This document shows, piece after piece, positions 11,371 to 22,400 of a stretch of 64,000 nucleotides of DNA. The notes beneath the pieces are model-generated. The model worked only from the letters and a program-made list of their open reading frames with translations, ran no database searches and had not been told where the DNA came from. The stretch spans positions 744,001 through 808,000 of the forward strand of contig NZ_AP018771.1 of NCBI RefSeq assembly GCF_019703545.1, written 5' to 3'. The stretch's first letter is position 1. The number at the start of each line of letters is the position of its first letter. Source of the stretch: Haemophilus influenzae (lineage in GTDB: Bacteria > Pseudomonadota > Gammaproteobacteria > Enterobacterales > Pasteurellaceae). A program made the translations under genes and the position numbers.

Positions 11371-12018
11371 CTATTGAATTAAAGTGCTTGATAAATCCTG
11401 TAATTGTTTGTTATACGCGGTAGTGAGTGTTAAAACAATGCGATTTAAACGTTCCGAAGTATAATATTGTTTATCTGATACATTTGGTGTAAAAATAATA
11501 CCATCTCGGCGCATATGTAAAATAGATACGGTAAGCACACTTACATCAGCTGTCATAACTTGTTCTATTTGATATTTTATTTCTATAGATTTATCGCCAA
11601 TTCGTTCTGTTTTTGCCCAATCAGTTGTTAAAATCGAACCATCTGTTGTGGATGAAATACCCTCATCTTTCAATAAACGCTTAACTTGCTGAAGATTATA
11701 TAGTTTTGCCTGTTGTTTTGGATAGACAATCAACGAACGCTCGCCATCAAATTTTGTTATTGAATTTTGAATAATAGCGAGAGGGATTAATGGTGGGCGA
11801 ATATCAATATCTTCCCCTTTTTTCACTTCAATATTAGGTAATGAATAGGCATCATCAGCTTTTGGTAACTGTACACCTCCAGTAGCCAAAGGGGAAAAAT
11901 GGGGAATGCTCGTCTCAGATTTTTGAAATGAATCGTTGGTTGCTTTTAAGGTTTCAGGATTAGACGAACAACCAGCTAGAATAATAGCCGTTACTAAATT
12001 CAATATTATTTTTTTCAT
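11371..12018 (-). CDS. bamC: BamC-like outer-membrane assembly lipoprotein (NlpB)
   Basis: A lipoprotein with lipobox LAGC, lipidated at Cys17, resembling BamC of the Bam complex that inserts outer-membrane proteins. It carries the family's post-lipid segment (ALPNIEVK-like YSLPNIEVKKGEDIDIRPPLIP) followed by one helix-grip-type domain. At 215 residues it is much shorter than E. coli BamC (344), which has two such domains. It lies directly downstream of dapA, the same order as in E. coli, where the gene was called dapX. Assignment rests on the lipobox, the motif and the context. Confidence 0.8.
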   Translation of the reverse strand: MKKIILNLVTAIILAGCSSNPETLKATNDSFQKSETSIPHFSPLATGGVQLPKADDAYSLPNIEVKKGEDIDIRPPLIPLAIIQNSITKFDGERSLIVYPKQQAKLYNLQQVKRLLKDEGISSTTDGSILTTDWAKTERIGDKSIEIKYQIEQVMTADVSVLTVSILHMRRDGIIFTPNVSDKQYYTSERLNRIVLTLTTAYNKQLQDLSSTLIQ

Positions 12019-12128
12019 ATATTAACCTTAACTAAATTGAAAATTTGATAAATTCTGACCGCACTTTTTGATTATTTTACTGATCTATAATACATAAAAG
12101 TGAGGGGTAATTACTTACCCCTTTATTT

Positions 12129-13025
12129 TTATAACAATCCTGCGATTTTTAGCGCATCTTCTACTTTTGGTTGAATTTCTTCACTAAGTGTTGTAAGTGG
12201 CAAGCGTAAATGTGGCGATTTAATTAAGCCTAAGCGATAAGCTGCCCACTTCACTGGAATTGGATTAGATTCAATGAACAGGTCGTGATGCAAACGCATT
12301 AAACGAGCATTAATTTCTTCCGCTTTATCAAAATCTCCCGCAAGTGCATAACGGCACATATCAGCCATATCTTTTGCTGCAATGTTATTTGTTACTGATA
12401 TTACTCCTTCAGCACCTAATTTTATTGCTTCTAAGCCTGTTGTATCATTGCCACTTAAAACAATAAAATTCTTACCTGCAAGCTGCTTAATTTTAACTAT
12501 TCGGCTAACATCTCCCGTTGCTTCCTTAATGCCTACAATATTTTCAATTTCAGCTAAACGAGCAACTGTTTCTGGCTTCATATCACTGCCTGTGCGACTA
12601 GGAACGTTATAAAGAATCTGTGGTAAATTAGTACATTCCGCAATGGCTTTAAAGTGTTGATATATTCCCTCTTGGGTTGGTTTATTATAATAAGGCACAA
12701 CAGATAAACATCCTGCTACGCCACTGTCTCGTAATAATTTAGTCATTGTAATTGCTTCACTTGTCGCATTTGCCCCCGCTCCCGCAATAATAGGAATACG
12801 TCCTTTGGCAAATTCAACGGTCTTTTCAATGACTTTTACATTTTCTTCAATACTTAGCGTGGCAGATTCTCCCGTTGTACCCACAGAAACAAGCGCATTA
12901 GAACCAGCTTCAATGTGGTGTTCTACTAATTTTTCTAAACAGGAAAAATCGACTTCGCCATAATGATTCATTGGCGTAACAAGGGCAACTATGCTACCCG
13001 AAAATAAAGAATTTTGCGCTGACAT
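12129..13025 (-). CDS. dapA: DapA, 4-hydroxy-tetrahydrodipicolinate synthase
   Basis: Condenses pyruvate with aspartate semialdehyde in the first committed step of lysine and diaminopimelate synthesis. The Schiff-base lysine is Lys167 (GIKEATG), with Tyr139 ([10 protein letters not shown]), Arg144 and Thr50-Thr51 (GTTGES) completing the active site. Length of 298 residues is normal. It is upstream of bamC on the minus strand and divergent from bcp. A GGGGTAA hairpin (12104-12121) lies just after the stop. Confidence 0.95.
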   Translation of the reverse strand: MSAQNSLFSGSIVALVTPMNHYGEVDFSCLEKLVEHHIEAGSNALVSVGTTGESATLSIEENVKVIEKTVEFAKGRIPIIAGAGANATSEAITMTKLLRDSGVAGCLSVVPYYNKPTQEGIYQHFKAIAECTNLPQILYNVPSRTGSDMKPETVARLAEIENIVGIKEATGDVSRIVKIKQLAGKNFIVLSGNDTTGLEAIKLGAEGVISVTNNIAAKDMADMCRYALAGDFDKAEEINARLMRLHHDLFIESNPIPVKWAAYRLGLIKSPHLRLPLTTLSEEIQPKVEDALKIAGLL

Positions 13026-13125
13026 ATAACCTCCGTCGGTTTTTAATTTTATTATTTGGTTTCACTTGTTATAGTCGCTAAAATAACTTTAATTTGCAAA
13101 TTTTTTTTCATTAAAGGAGTTTTTT

Positions 13126-13593
13126 ATGAATCCATTATCTGTTGGTAATCAAGCACCTGCTTTTACCTTATTAAATCAACAAGAAAAATTTGTTTCTTTA
13201 AATGATTTTCGTGGTAAAAAAGTTTTAATTTATTTTTATCCAAAGGCTCTCACTCCAGGCTGTACCACACAAGCCTGCGGATTGCGCGACAGTAAATCTG
13301 AATTAGATGCACTAGGTTTAGTTGTACTTGGTATTAGTCCTGATGCCCCGAAAAAATTAGCTCAATTTATTGAGAAAAAAGAACTTAATTTCACATTGCT
13401 TTCTGATCCTGATCATCAAGTTGCGGAGCAATTTGGCGTATGGGGCGAAAAAAAATTTATGGGGAGAACTTACGACGGTATTCATCGAATTAGTTTTTTA
13501 ATCAATGAAAGCGGAACTATTATGCAAGTATTTGATAAATTTAAGATAAAAGACCATCATCAAATGATCATTGATTATCTTCGTTCCCTATAA
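13126..13593 (+). CDS. bcp: Bcp, thioredoxin-dependent peroxiredoxin
   Basis: A 155-residue atypical 2-Cys or 1-Cys peroxiredoxin that reduces hydrogen and organic peroxides in the cytoplasm. The peroxidatic Cys46 lies in ALTPGCTTQACGLRD and the resolving Cys51 is five residues later, as in E. coli Bcp. AAAGGAG precedes the ATG. It is divergent from dapA, again the arrangement seen in enterobacteria, and is followed by an inverted uptake-sequence pair. Confidence 0.93.
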   Translation: MNPLSVGNQAPAFTLLNQQEKFVSLNDFRGKKVLIYFYPKALTPGCTTQACGLRDSKSELDALGLVVLGISPDAPKKLAQFIEKKELNFTLLSDPDHQVAEQFGVWGEKKFMGRTYDGIHRISFLINESGTIMQVFDKFKIKDHHQMIIDYLRSL

Positions 13594-13607
13594 TATTTCA
13601 AAAAATA

Positions 13608-13634
13608 ACCGCACTTTTCCACATAAAGTGCGGT
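13608..13634. terminator. Inverted uptake-signal pair after bcp
   Basis: ACCGCACTTT (13608-13617) and AAAGTGCGGT (13625-13634) form a perfect 10-bp stem. A T-rich run follows on the minus strand only, so it is a weak terminator for bcp itself and may act mainly as an uptake-signal pair. Confidence 0.55.
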
Positions 13635-13704
13635 AAAAAATTCAGAAATTTTTCAATTCAAGGTTTACGCATTATTCAGCCTTTGCTAGAATTCCCCGAG
13701 TGAT

Positions 13705-13719
13705 TGAAATTCATTCTCA
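13705..13719. promoter_or_regulatory. Fur-box-like operator of exbB-exbD-tonB
   Basis: TGAAATT-C-ATTCTCA matches 12 of 14 fixed positions of the TGATAAT-N-ATTATCA Fur pattern and lies 43 bases before the exbB start. Iron repression of this operon is expected from its role. No computed score is available. Confidence 0.6.
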
Positions 13720-13761
13720 ATTATATTCTCAAAAAAATTTCTCAAATAACAAGGAAAAAAA

Positions 13762-14214
13762 ATGGTACAACTTTTTGATTTTTTACAACAGTACAGTGAT
13801 TATTTTATCATCGGTTTATTATTACTGATGAGCATTATTATGCTTGCGATGGTAATTGAACGTTATCTTTTTTTAAGAAAGGTAAGCGTGGCACATTATT
13901 CTACTATTCACGCATTAGATATTGATTTAAACCGTAATATGACAGTGATTTCTACCATCGGTGCAAATGCGCCTTATGTTGGATTACTTGGTACAGTTAT
14001 CGGGATTTTATTAACTTTCTATCAAATCGGTCACGGCGGTGGCGACATTGATCCAAGTGTAATTATGTTGCACTTATCTTTAGCATTAAAAGCAACTGCA
14101 TTAGGTATTCTAGTGGCTATTCCCTCTATGGTGTTTTATAACGGTTTGGGGCGTAAAGTTGAAGTTAATCGTTTAAAATGGAAAGTATTAAGCGAACAAA
14201 AAGATAAGGAATAA
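13762..14214 (+). CDS. exbB: ExbB, TonB-complex membrane proton channel subunit
   Basis: A 150-residue inner-membrane protein of the MotA/TolQ/ExbB family; with ExbD it uses the proton gradient to energise TonB. Three membrane segments are visible (about residues 14-34, 60-85 and 108-130). The conserved core is [19 protein letters not shown] and [20 protein letters not shown]. It is shorter than E. coli ExbB (244), lacking the long N-terminus, as in other Pasteurellaceae. AAGGAAAAA precedes the ATG. It is the first gene of exbB-exbD-tonB. Confidence 0.93.
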   Translation: MVQLFDFLQQYSDYFIIGLLLLMSIIMLAMVIERYLFLRKVSVAHYSTIHALDIDLNRNMTVISTIGANAPYVGLLGTVIGILLTFYQIGHGGGDIDPSVIMLHLSLALKATALGILVAIPSMVFYNGLGRKVEVNRLKWKVLSEQKDKE

Positions 14215-14217
14215 TTC

Positions 14218-14661
14218 GTGAAAAAATTCGATGAAATCAACATTATCCCTTTCATTGATATTATGTTGGTGCTACTTACTGTGGTGCTTATTACTGCATC
14301 TTTTATCTCTCAAGGTAAAATTCAAGTAAATGTACCAAAAGCTAGTACAGCGGTCGCATTTAAATCTGACGAGCTAGCTAAATTATTGACAGTGACAGCG
14401 GATAAACAACTCTATTTTAATGATAAACCTATTTCTCAAGAAGCTCTAGAGGCAGAAATTGCTCAATGGAATAAAGATCAGAAAGTAACTTTAAAAATTG
14501 ATGCCGAAGCCTCTTTCCAAGATTTTGTGACGATTACAGATATGCTTTCTAAAAATGAAATCAAAAATGTGGCAATTGTTTCTATGAAAGATAAGGGAAA
14601 AAGTGCGGGTGAAAATTCTCAAGAATCTACTCCTTCCCAATCTGTACCAACTACGCCGTAA
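14218..14661 (+). CDS. exbD: ExbD, TonB-complex membrane subunit (GTG start)
   Basis: A 147-residue single-pass inner-membrane protein. The membrane helix spans about residues 10-32 and contains the essential Asp14 ([13 protein letters not shown]), the proposed proton-relay residue. The rest is periplasmic. The start codon is GTG, three bases after the exbB stop, with AAGGA placed inside the last exbB codons, so the two are translationally linked. The C-terminal tail is rich in Ser, Gln and Pro. Confidence 0.93.
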   Translation: MKKFDEINIIPFIDIMLVLLTVVLITASFISQGKIQVNVPKASTAVAFKSDELAKLLTVTADKQLYFNDKPISQEALEAEIAQWNKDQKVTLKIDAEASFQDFVTITDMLSKNEIKNVAIVSMKDKGKSAGENSQESTPSQSVPTTP

Positions 14662-14670
14662 GGAATAATT

Positions 14671-15465
14671 ATGCAGCAAACAAAACGTTCGCTATTGGGT
14701 TTGCTTGTTTCTTTGATCACACACGGTATTGTTATAGGATTTATCTTATGGAATTGGAATGAGCCAAGTGATAGTGCAAATAGCGCACAAGGCGATATAT
14801 CTACAAGTATTTCTATGGAACTATTACAGGGCATGGTGTTGGAAGAACCTGCTCCAGAGCCAGAAGATGTACAAAAAGAGCCAGAGCCTGAGCCAGAAAA
14901 TGTACAAAAAGAGCCAGAACCAGAAAAACAAGAAATTGTAGAAGATCCAACAATAAAACCTGAACCGAAAAAAATCAAAGAACCAGAAAAGGAAAAGCCA
15001 AAACCCAAAGAAAAGCCGAAGAAGAAACCTAAAAAAGAGGTTAAACCACAAAAGAAACCAATCAATAAAGAGCTACCAAAAGGCGATGAAAATATTGATT
15101 CAAGTGCCAACGTAAATGATAAAGCAAGTACAACAAGTGCAGCTAATAGCAATGCACAGGTAGCAGGAAGTGGAACGGATACGAGTGAAATAGCGGCTTA
15201 CCGTTCTGCAATCCGCCGTGAAATTGAAAGCCATAAACGTTATCCAACTCGAGCAAAGATAATGCGCAAACAAGGAAAAGTGAGTGTATCTTTTAATGTA
15301 GGAGCTGATGGTTCGTTAAGTGGTGCTAAGGTTACAAAATCCTCAGGCGATGAAAGTTTAGATAAGGCGGCATTAGACGCTATTAACGTATCTCGCTCTG
15401 TTGGAACAAGACCCGCAGGATTTCCTTCGAGTTTAAGTGTGCAAATTAGTTTTACTCTTCAATAA
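14671..15465 (+). CDS. tonB: TonB, energy transducer to outer-membrane receptors
   Basis: A 264-residue protein anchored by an N-terminal helix (about 8-26) that includes His18, equivalent to the essential His20 of E. coli. Residues about 55-140 form a Pro/Glu then Pro/Lys rigid spacer with a duplicated VQKEPEPE segment. The C-terminal domain (about 180-264) contains the RYPTRA motif and ends in a beta strand (SVQISFTLQ) that contacts TonB boxes. It would energise HxuC and other haem and iron receptors. The gap after exbD is nine bases. Confidence 0.95.
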   Translation: MQQTKRSLLGLLVSLITHGIVIGFILWNWNEPSDSANSAQGDISTSISMELLQGMVLEEPAPEPEDVQKEPEPEPENVQKEPEPEKQEIVEDPTIKPEPKKIKEPEKEKPKPKEKPKKKPKKEVKPQKKPINKELPKGDENIDSSANVNDKASTTSAANSNAQVAGSGTDTSEIAAYRSAIRREIESHKRYPTRAKIMRKQGKVSVSFNVGADGSLSGAKVTKSSGDESLDKAALDAINVSRSVGTRPAGFPSSLSVQISFTLQ

Positions 15466-15526
15466 AATGTGATATGGAAGATAAATGGTAGCAATTAATC
15501 TTCCCTAAAACTAAAGCTATAAAATT

Positions 15527-15563
15527 AAGGACTAAATCTATAATCATAGATTTAGTCCTTTTA
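15527..15563 (+). terminator. Terminator after tonB
   Basis: A perfect 14-bp inverted repeat, AAGGACTAAATCTA (15527-15540) and its complement (15547-15560), with a 6-base loop and trailing T residues. It is close to symmetric and could work on both strands. Confidence 0.8.
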
Positions 15564-15577
15564 ATTAGTAAAATAAA

Positions 15578-15610
15578 AAGAGAAGCTCTCGTTTATTCAG
15601 CTTCTCTTTG
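15578..15610 (-). terminator. Terminator after ssb
   Basis: AAAGAGAAGCT (15578-15588) pairs with AGCTTCTCTTT (15600-15610). Reading the minus strand, a T-rich run follows the stem, and the hairpin lies 33 bases past the ssb stop. Confidence 0.75.
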
Positions 15611-15642
15611 ATTTTTATCATTTACTTTTCAATCTATGTAAT

Positions 15643-16149
15643 TTAGAACGGAATATCGTCATCAAATCCATCCATTGGTGGTTCAGCCTGTGGTGTAGAT
15701 TGTTGTGGAGCAGGGCGAGATGATTGATAACTATTACCATTGTTAGTTTGACGAGCTTGGTAAGAAGGTTGTGGCGCACCGCCCATATCATTACCATAAC
15801 CACTTGCGTTTTGATTACGTCCACCAAGCATTTGCATTACATCGCCTTGAATTTCTGTGGTGTAACGATCTTGACCGTTTTGATCTTGCCATTTACGTGT
15901 TTTTAAACGACCCTCCACATACACTTGAGAGCCTTTGCGTAAATATTCGCCGCAAATCTCTGCTTGACGACGATAGAATACAATGCGGTGCCATTCTGTT
16001 ACTTCACGGCGTTCGCCAGTATTACGGTCGTTCCAGCTTTCACTGGTTGCTACGCTGATATTTGCAACGGCATCGCCGTTTGGCATAGTACGAATTTCAG
16101 GATCATTACCTAAATGACCTACAATAATGACTTTATTAATTCCAGCCAT
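15643..16149 (-). CDS. ssb: Single-stranded DNA-binding protein
   Basis: A 168-residue SSB. The OB-fold occupies about residues 1-115 ([18 protein letters not shown]...). A flexible Gly/Gln/Asn/Pro-rich linker follows, and the acidic tip DDDIPF is the docking site for repair and replication partners. It is divergent from uvrA with a LexA-type site between them, the same arrangement as in E. coli. AGGTTTTTTT precedes the ATG at modest spacing. Confidence 0.96.
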   Translation of the reverse strand: MAGINKVIIVGHLGNDPEIRTMPNGDAVANISVATSESWNDRNTGERREVTEWHRIVFYRRQAEICGEYLRKGSQVYVEGRLKTRKWQDQNGQDRYTTEIQGDVMQMLGGRNQNASGYGNDMGGAPQPSYQARQTNNGNSYQSSRPAPQQSTPQAEPPMDGFDDDIPF

Positions 16150-16224
16150 AAAAAAACCTCATTTTTTATCTAAAAAAGTGCGGTTATTTTGCCTGAAATT
16201 TTTTAAAAGATCTATATATTTTAA

Positions 16225-16240
16225 CTGGATATTTGCACAG
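16225..16240. promoter_or_regulatory. LexA (SOS) box between ssb and uvrA
   Basis: CTGGATATTTGCACAG fits the CTG-N10-CAG LexA pattern with an AT-rich core and sits in the 153-base divergent region. In E. coli the ssb-uvrA intergenic region is also LexA-controlled, so SOS induction of uvrA, and perhaps ssb, is expected. Confidence 0.75.
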
Positions 16241-16302
16241 ATATTAAAATATGCGATAATGATCGCAAAATTTACATTTATTTCATACTTTTGAGTTATT
16301 TT

Positions 16303-19134
16303 ATGGAAAATATCGATATTCGCGGGGCTAGAACCCATAACCTGAAAAATATTAATTTAACTATTCCACGCAATAAACTTGTGGTGATTACTGGGCTTTC
16401 AGGTTCGGGAAAATCCTCTTTAGCCTTTGATACACTTTATGCGGAAGGGCAACGCCGCTATGTTGAATCTCTTTCGGCGTATGCACGCCAGTTTTTATCT
16501 TTAATGGAAAAGCCTGATGTGGATTCTATTGAGGGACTTTCCCCTGCAATTTCCATTGAACAAAAATCTACCTCACACAATCCACGTTCTACGGTGGGAA
16601 CAATTACGGAAATTTACGATTATTTACGTTTATTGTTTGCACGAGTAGGGGAGCCGTGTTGTCCAGATCATGATGTTCCATTAACGGCACAAACAATTAG
16701 TCAAATGGTGGATAAAGTATTAAGTTTGCCAGAAGACAGCAAGATGATGTTACTTGCGCCAGTTGTCAAAAATCGAAAAGGCGAACATGTTAAGATTTTA
16801 GAAAATATTGCTGCGCAAGGTTATATTCGTGCGCGTATTGATGGCGAAATTTGCGATTTATCTGATCCGCCAAAATTAGCCTTACAGAAAAAACATACTA
16901 TTGAAGTAGTGGTTGATCGTTTTAAAGTGCGGTCAGATTTAGCAACACGTTTAGCCGAATCTTTTGAAACCGCATTAGAGCTTTCTGGTGGCACCGCAAT
17001 TGTGGCAGAAATGGATAATCCGAAAGCAGAAGAATTAGTTTTTTCGGCAAATTTTGCTTGTCCCCATTGTGGTTATTCTGTGCCAGAATTAGAGCCTCGT
17101 TTGTTTTCCTTTAACAATCCTGCAGGTGCTTGCCCAACTTGTGATGGCTTGGGTGTGCAGCAATATTTTGATGAAGATCGTGTGGTGCAAAATCCAACTA
17201 TTTCTCTTGCTGGTGGTGCGGTAAAAGGTTGGGATCGTCGTAATTTCTATTATTATCAAATGCTTACCTCATTGGCGAAACATTATCATTTTGATGTTGA
17301 AGCCCCTTATGAATCTTTGCCAAAGAAAATTCAACACATCATTATGCAGGGTTCAGGCAAAGAGGAAATTGAATTCCAATATATGAATGATCGTGGTGAT
17401 GTGGTTATTCGCAAGCATCCTTTTGAAGGGATTTTGAATAATATGGCTCGCCGATATAAAGAAACGGAATCAATGTCGGTGCGTGAAGAATTAGCAAAAA
17501 ATATTAGCAATCGACCTTGTATAGATTGTGGCGGATCTCGTTTACGACCCGAAGCGCGTAATGTGTATATTGGAAAAACCAATTTGCCGATAATTGCGGA
17601 AAAAAGCATTGGCGAAACCCTCGAATTTTTTACCGCACTTTCTTTAACAGGTCAAAAAGCGCAAATTGCAGAAAAAATTCTTAAAGAAATTCGCGAGCGT
17701 TTGCAATTTTTAGTCAATGTAGGTTTGAATTATCTTTCTCTTTCTCGTTCTGCGGAAACCCTTTCAGGCGGGGAAGCGCAACGTATTCGCCTTGCGAGTC
17801 AAATTGGTGCGGGACTTGTTGGCGTAATGTATGTATTAGATGAACCCTCTATTGGCTTGCACCAACGTGATAATGAACGCTTACTTAATACGTTAATTCA
17901 TTTGCGTAATCTTGGTAATACGGTAATTGTCGTGGAACACGATGAAGATGCGATTCGTGCAGCTGACCATATTATTGATATTGGGCCTGGTGCTGGCGTG
18001 CATGGCGGACAAGTTATTGCACAAGGAAATGCCGATGAAATTATGCTCAATCCAAATTCCATCACAGGAAAATTTTTATCGGGTGCAGATAAAATCGAAA
18101 TCCCGAAAAAACGCACCGCACTTGATAAGAAAAAATGGCTCAAACTTAAAGGTGCATCAGGTAATAACTTAAAAAATGTGAATTTAGATATTCCCGTTGG
18201 TTTGTTTACTTGCGTAACTGGTGTGTCTGGTTCAGGAAAATCCACACTTATTAATGACACCTTATTTCCACTTGCGCAAAATGCGTTAAATAGAGCGGAA
18301 AAGACGGATTATGCACCTTATCAATCTATCGAGGGATTAGAACATTTCGATAAAGTTATTGATATTAACCAAAGCCCGATTGGACGCACGCCACGTTCAA
18401 ATCCAGCCACTTATACAGGCTTATTTACCCCAATTCGCGAGCTTTTTGCAGGTGTGCCAGAAGCGCGTGCGCGTGGTTATAATCCTGGGCGTTTTAGCTT
18501 TAACGTACGAGGTGGACGCTGTGAAGCCTGTCAGGGCGATGGTGTACTCAAAGTTGAAATGCACTTTTTGCCCGATGTTTATGTTCCTTGCGACCAATGT
18601 AAAGGCAAACGCTATAATCGCGAAACCTTAGAAATTCGTTATAAAGGCAAAACAATTCATCAAGTTTTAGATATGACAGTGGAAGAAGCTCGCGAGTTTT
18701 TTGATGCGATTCCAATGATTGCAAGAAAATTACAAACCTTGATGGATGTGGGATTATCCTATATTCGATTAGGTCAATCTTCCACAACACTTTCAGGCGG
18801 CGAAGCACAACGCGTTAAGCTAGCGACCGAGCTTTCTAAACGTGATACGGGTAAAACTTTGTATATTCTAGATGAACCGACGACTGGTTTGCATTTTGCT
18901 GACATTAAGCAATTACTTGAAGTATTGCATCGATTACGCGACCAAGGAAATACTATTGTCGTCATTGAACACAATCTTGATGTGATTAAAACCGCAGACT
19001 GGATTGTCGATCTTGGCCCAGAGGGAGGCAGTGGCGGCGGACAAATTATTGCGACGGGTACACCAGAGCAAGTTGCTAAAGTAAAAAGCTCCCACACCGC
19101 TCGCTTCCTTAAACTGATTTTAGAAAAACCTTAG
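16303..19134 (+). CDS. uvrA: UvrA, excinuclease ABC subunit A
   Basis: A 943-residue damage-recognition ATPase of nucleotide excision repair. There are two ABC modules: Walker A motifs [12 protein letters not shown] and [12 protein letters not shown], and two LSGGEAQR signatures. Zinc-finger Cys pairs lie in the N-terminal half (CPHCGY...CPTCDG) and the C-terminal half (CEACQGDG...CDQCKG). The frame is open from a TTG at 16291, but the ATG at 16303 ([16 protein letters not shown]) matches the usual UvrA start. It is divergent from ssb and preceded by the LexA-type site. Confidence 0.96.
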   Translation: MENIDIRGARTHNLKNINLTIPRNKLVVITGLSGSGKSSLAFDTLYAEGQRRYVESLSAYARQFLSLMEKPDVDSIEGLSPAISIEQKSTSHNPRSTVGTITEIYDYLRLLFARVGEPCCPDHDVPLTAQTISQMVDKVLSLPEDSKMMLLAPVVKNRKGEHVKILENIAAQGYIRARIDGEICDLSDPPKLALQKKHTIEVVVDRFKVRSDLATRLAESFETALELSGGTAIVAEMDNPKAEELVFSANFACPHCGYSVPELEPRLFSFNNPAGACPTCDGLGVQQYFDEDRVVQNPTISLAGGAVKGWDRRNFYYYQMLTSLAKHYHFDVEAPYESLPKKIQHIIMQGSGKEEIEFQYMNDRGDVVIRKHPFEGILNNMARRYKETESMSVREELAKNISNRPCIDCGGSRLRPEARNVYIGKTNLPIIAEKSIGETLEFFTALSLTGQKAQIAEKILKEIRERLQFLVNVGLNYLSLSRSAETLSGGEAQRIRLASQIGAGLVGVMYVLDEPSIGLHQRDNERLLNTLIHLRNLGNTVIVVEHDEDAIRAADHIIDIGPGAGVHGGQVIAQGNADEIMLNPNSITGKFLSGADKIEIPKKRTALDKKKWLKLKGASGNNLKNVNLDIPVGLFTCVTGVSGSGKSTLINDTLFPLAQNALNRAEKTDYAPYQSIEGLEHFDKVIDINQSPIGRTPRSNPATYTGLFTPIRELFAGVPEARARGYNPGRFSFNVRGGRCEACQGDGVLKVEMHFLPDVYVPCDQCKGKRYNRETLEIRYKGKTIHQVLDMTVEEAREFFDAIPMIARKLQTLMDVGLSYIRLGQSSTTLSGGEAQRVKLATELSKRDTGKTLYILDEPTTGLHFADIKQLLEVLHRLRDQGNTIVVIEHNLDVIKTADWIVDLGPEGGSGGGQIIATGTPEQVAKVKSSHTARFLKLILEKP

Positions 19135-19142
19135 AAAAAATG

Positions 19143-19186
19143 ACCGCACTTTCAGAGAAAACTCACATAAAGTGCGGTTATTTTAT
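19143..19186 (+). terminator. Inverted uptake-signal terminator after uvrA
   Basis: ACCGCACTTT (19143-19152) pairs with AAAGTGCGGT (19169-19178), followed by TATTTTATT. The uptake-signal pair therefore doubles as a terminator. Confidence 0.75.
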
Positions 19187-19452
19187 TAGTGATATTGTTT
19201 TAACTTTAGTCGCCTATGTAAATTATATACAATATTACCACATCGCAAGATTAGATTACCCACTAAGTATTAAGCAAAAACCTAGAAATTTTGGCTTAAT
19301 TACTATATAGTTTTACTCATTTATTTTCTTTTGTGCCTTTTAGTTCGTTTTTTTAGCTAAAATCCCTTAGAAAATCACCGCACTTTTATTGTTCAATAGT
19401 CGTTTAACCACGTATTTTTTAATACGAAAAATTACTTAATTAAATAAACATT
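19187..19452. other. Upstream region of hap
   Basis: About 265 AT-rich bases with no coding frame. It holds one uptake signal on the reverse strand (near 19378) and a small palindrome CGTATT-TTTT-AATACG (19411-19426) 27 bases before the hap ATG, which would form a leader hairpin. I could not fix a promoter with confidence. Confidence 0.5.
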
Positions 19453-22400
19453 ATGAAAAAAACTGTATTTCGTCTGAATTTTTTAACCGCTTGCATTTCA
19501 TTAGGGATAGTATCGCAAGCGTGGGCAGGTCATACTTATTTTGGGATTGACTACCAATATTATCGTGATTTTGCCGAGAATAAAGGGAAGTTCACAGTTG
19601 GGGCTAAAAATATTGAGGTTTATAACAAGAAAGGGGAAATGATAGGTGCGATGATGAAAGATGTACCTATGCCTGATTTATCTCCCATGGTTCGTGGTGG
19701 TTATGCAACGTTGATAAGTGAACAGCATTTAATTAGCGTCGCACATAATGTAGGGTATGATGGCGTTGATTTTGGTATGGAGGGAAGAAATCCAGACCAA
19801 CATCGTTTTAAATATAAAGTAGTAAAACGATATAATTATAAGGGCGGTGATAGACAATATAATGATTATCAACATCCAAGATTAGAGAAATTTGTAACGG
19901 AAACCGCACCTATTGAAATGGTTTCATATATGGACGGTAATCGTTACAAAAATTTTAATCAATATCCTTTGCGAGTTAGAGTTGGAAGTGGGCATCAATG
20001 GTGGAAAGACGCTAATAATAAAACCATTGGAGATTTAGCCTATGGAGGTTCATGGTTAATAGGTGGAAATACTTTTGAAGATGGATCAGCTGGTAACGGT
20101 ACATTAGAATTAAATGGGCGAGTACAAAATCCTAATAAATATGGCCCACTACCTACAGCAGGTTCATTCGGGGATAGTGGTTCTCCAATGTTTATTTATG
20201 ATAAGGTAGTTAAGAAATGGTTATTAAATGGTGTGTTACGTGAAGGAAATCCTTATGATGCAGTAGGAAACAGCTACCAAATCACACGAAAAAATTATTT
20301 TCAAGATATTCTTGGTCAAGACATTACAGTTAATTTTTTAGATACTAATGCTGAATATAAATTTAATATAGGAAGTGATCATAATGGAATAGTGACAACA
20401 ATCAAAAGTACATTACCTGTACGTGCAAAACAACCACCACAAACAGTGGGGCTTTATGATAACAGCCAACTTCATGATGCTAGAGATAAAAATGGCGATG
20501 AAGCCCCCACTTATGGAGGTCCTAATCCATGGTCGCCAGCATTACATCATGGGAAAAGTATTTACTTTGGCGATCGAGGAACAGGAACTTTAACAATTGA
20601 AAATAATATAAATCAAGGTGCTGGTGGATTGTACTTTGAAGGTAATTTTGTTGTAAAAGGCAGTCAAAATAATATAACTTGGCAAGGTGCAGGCGTATCT
20701 ATTGGACAAGATGCAACTGTTGAATGGAAAGTTCACAATCCTGAAAATGATCGCCTATCTAAAATTGGTGTCGGGACACTCCTTGTAAATGGTATAGGTA
20801 AAAACTTAGGCTCAATTAGCGTAGGTAACGGCAAAGTCATTTTAGATCAACAAGCAGATGAAGCGGGTCAAAAACAAGCTTTCAAAGAAGTTGGTATTGT
20901 AAGCGGTCGAGCAACAGTTCAATTAAATAGTACAGATCAAGTTGATCCTAACAATATCTATTTCGGTTTTCGTGGTGGTCGCTTAGATCTTAACGGACAT
21001 TCATTAACCTTTAAACGTATCCAAAATACGGACGAGGGGGCGATGATTGTGAACCATAATACCACTCAAGTGGCTAATGTTACTATTACAGGTTATGACA
21101 CCATAAATGATGATTTAAAACAATTAACTAATAAGCGAGATATTGCATTTAACGGTTGGTTTGGCGAAACAGATGAAAATAAACACAATGGGCGATTAAA
21201 CCTTATTTATCAACCCACTGCAGAAGATAGCACTTTACTACTTTCAGGCGGTACAAACTTAAACGGCGATATTACCCAAACAAAAGGTAAACTATTTTTC
21301 AGCGGTAGACCGACACCGCACGCCTACAATCATTTGAACGAACGTTGGTCAAAAATGGAAAATATACCACAAGGCGAAATTGTGTGGGATCACGATTGGA
21401 TCAACCGCACATTTAAAGCTGAAAACTTCCAAATTAAAGGCGGAAGTGCGGTGGTTTCTCGCAATGTTTCTAAAATTGAGGGAAATTGGACAATCAGCAA
21501 TAACGCCAACGCTACATTTGGTGTTGTGCCAAATCAACAAAATACCATTTGCACGCGTTCAGATTGGACAGGATTAACAGAATGTAAATCGGAAAATCTA
21601 ACAGAACAAAAAACAATTGATTCATTACCAAGAACAAAAGTCAATGGTAATGTGCATTTAATGAACTCAGCAAGTGCGGTGGCATCGGGCTTAGTTGATT
21701 TAATCGGTAACGTGACTTTAACGCAGAATAGTCAATTTACATTAAGCCATAATGCAACCCAAACTGGTTCGTTAAGCCTTGTTAATCAGGCGAATGCCAC
21801 CGTGAATAATGCAACTTTAACGGGCGATGTAAATTTAGCGGATACTAGCCGTTTTACATTAAGCAATCAAGCAACACAGATTGGCACAATCAGTCTTCAT
21901 CAGCAAGCTCAAGCAACGGTGGACAATGCAAATTTGAACGGTAATGTGCATTTAACGGATTCTGCTCAATTTTCTTTAAAAAACAGCCATTTTTCGCACC
22001 AAATTCAGGGCGACAAAGACACAACAGTGACGTTGGAAAATGCGACTTGGACAATGCCTAGCGATACTACATTGCAGAATTTAACTCTAAATAATAGTAC
22101 TGTTACGTTAAATTCAGCTTATTCAGCTAGTCCAAACAATGCGCCACGCCGTCGTCGCCGTTCATTAGAGACGGAAACAACGCCAACATCGGCTGAACAT
22201 CGTTTCAACACATTGACAGTAAATGGTAAATTGAGCGGGCAAGGCACATTCCAATTTACTTCATCTTTATTTGGCTATAAAAGCGATAAATTAAAATTAT
22301 CCGATGACGCTGAGGGCGATTACACATTATCTGTTCGCAACACAGGCACAGAACCCGTGACCCTTGAGCAATTAACTTTGGTTGAAAGCAAAGATAATAA

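Noticed and set aside
14850..15060. Short direct repeats of GAGCCAGA-type sequence
   Set aside because: They encode the Glu-Pro spacer of TonB and are ordinary for that protein, not a CRISPR or transposon.
14619..15152. A 177-codon frame antisense to tonB, rich in Ser, Gly and Phe
   Set aside because: It mirrors the Pro/Lys/Glu repeats of tonB; low complexity on the other strand explains it.
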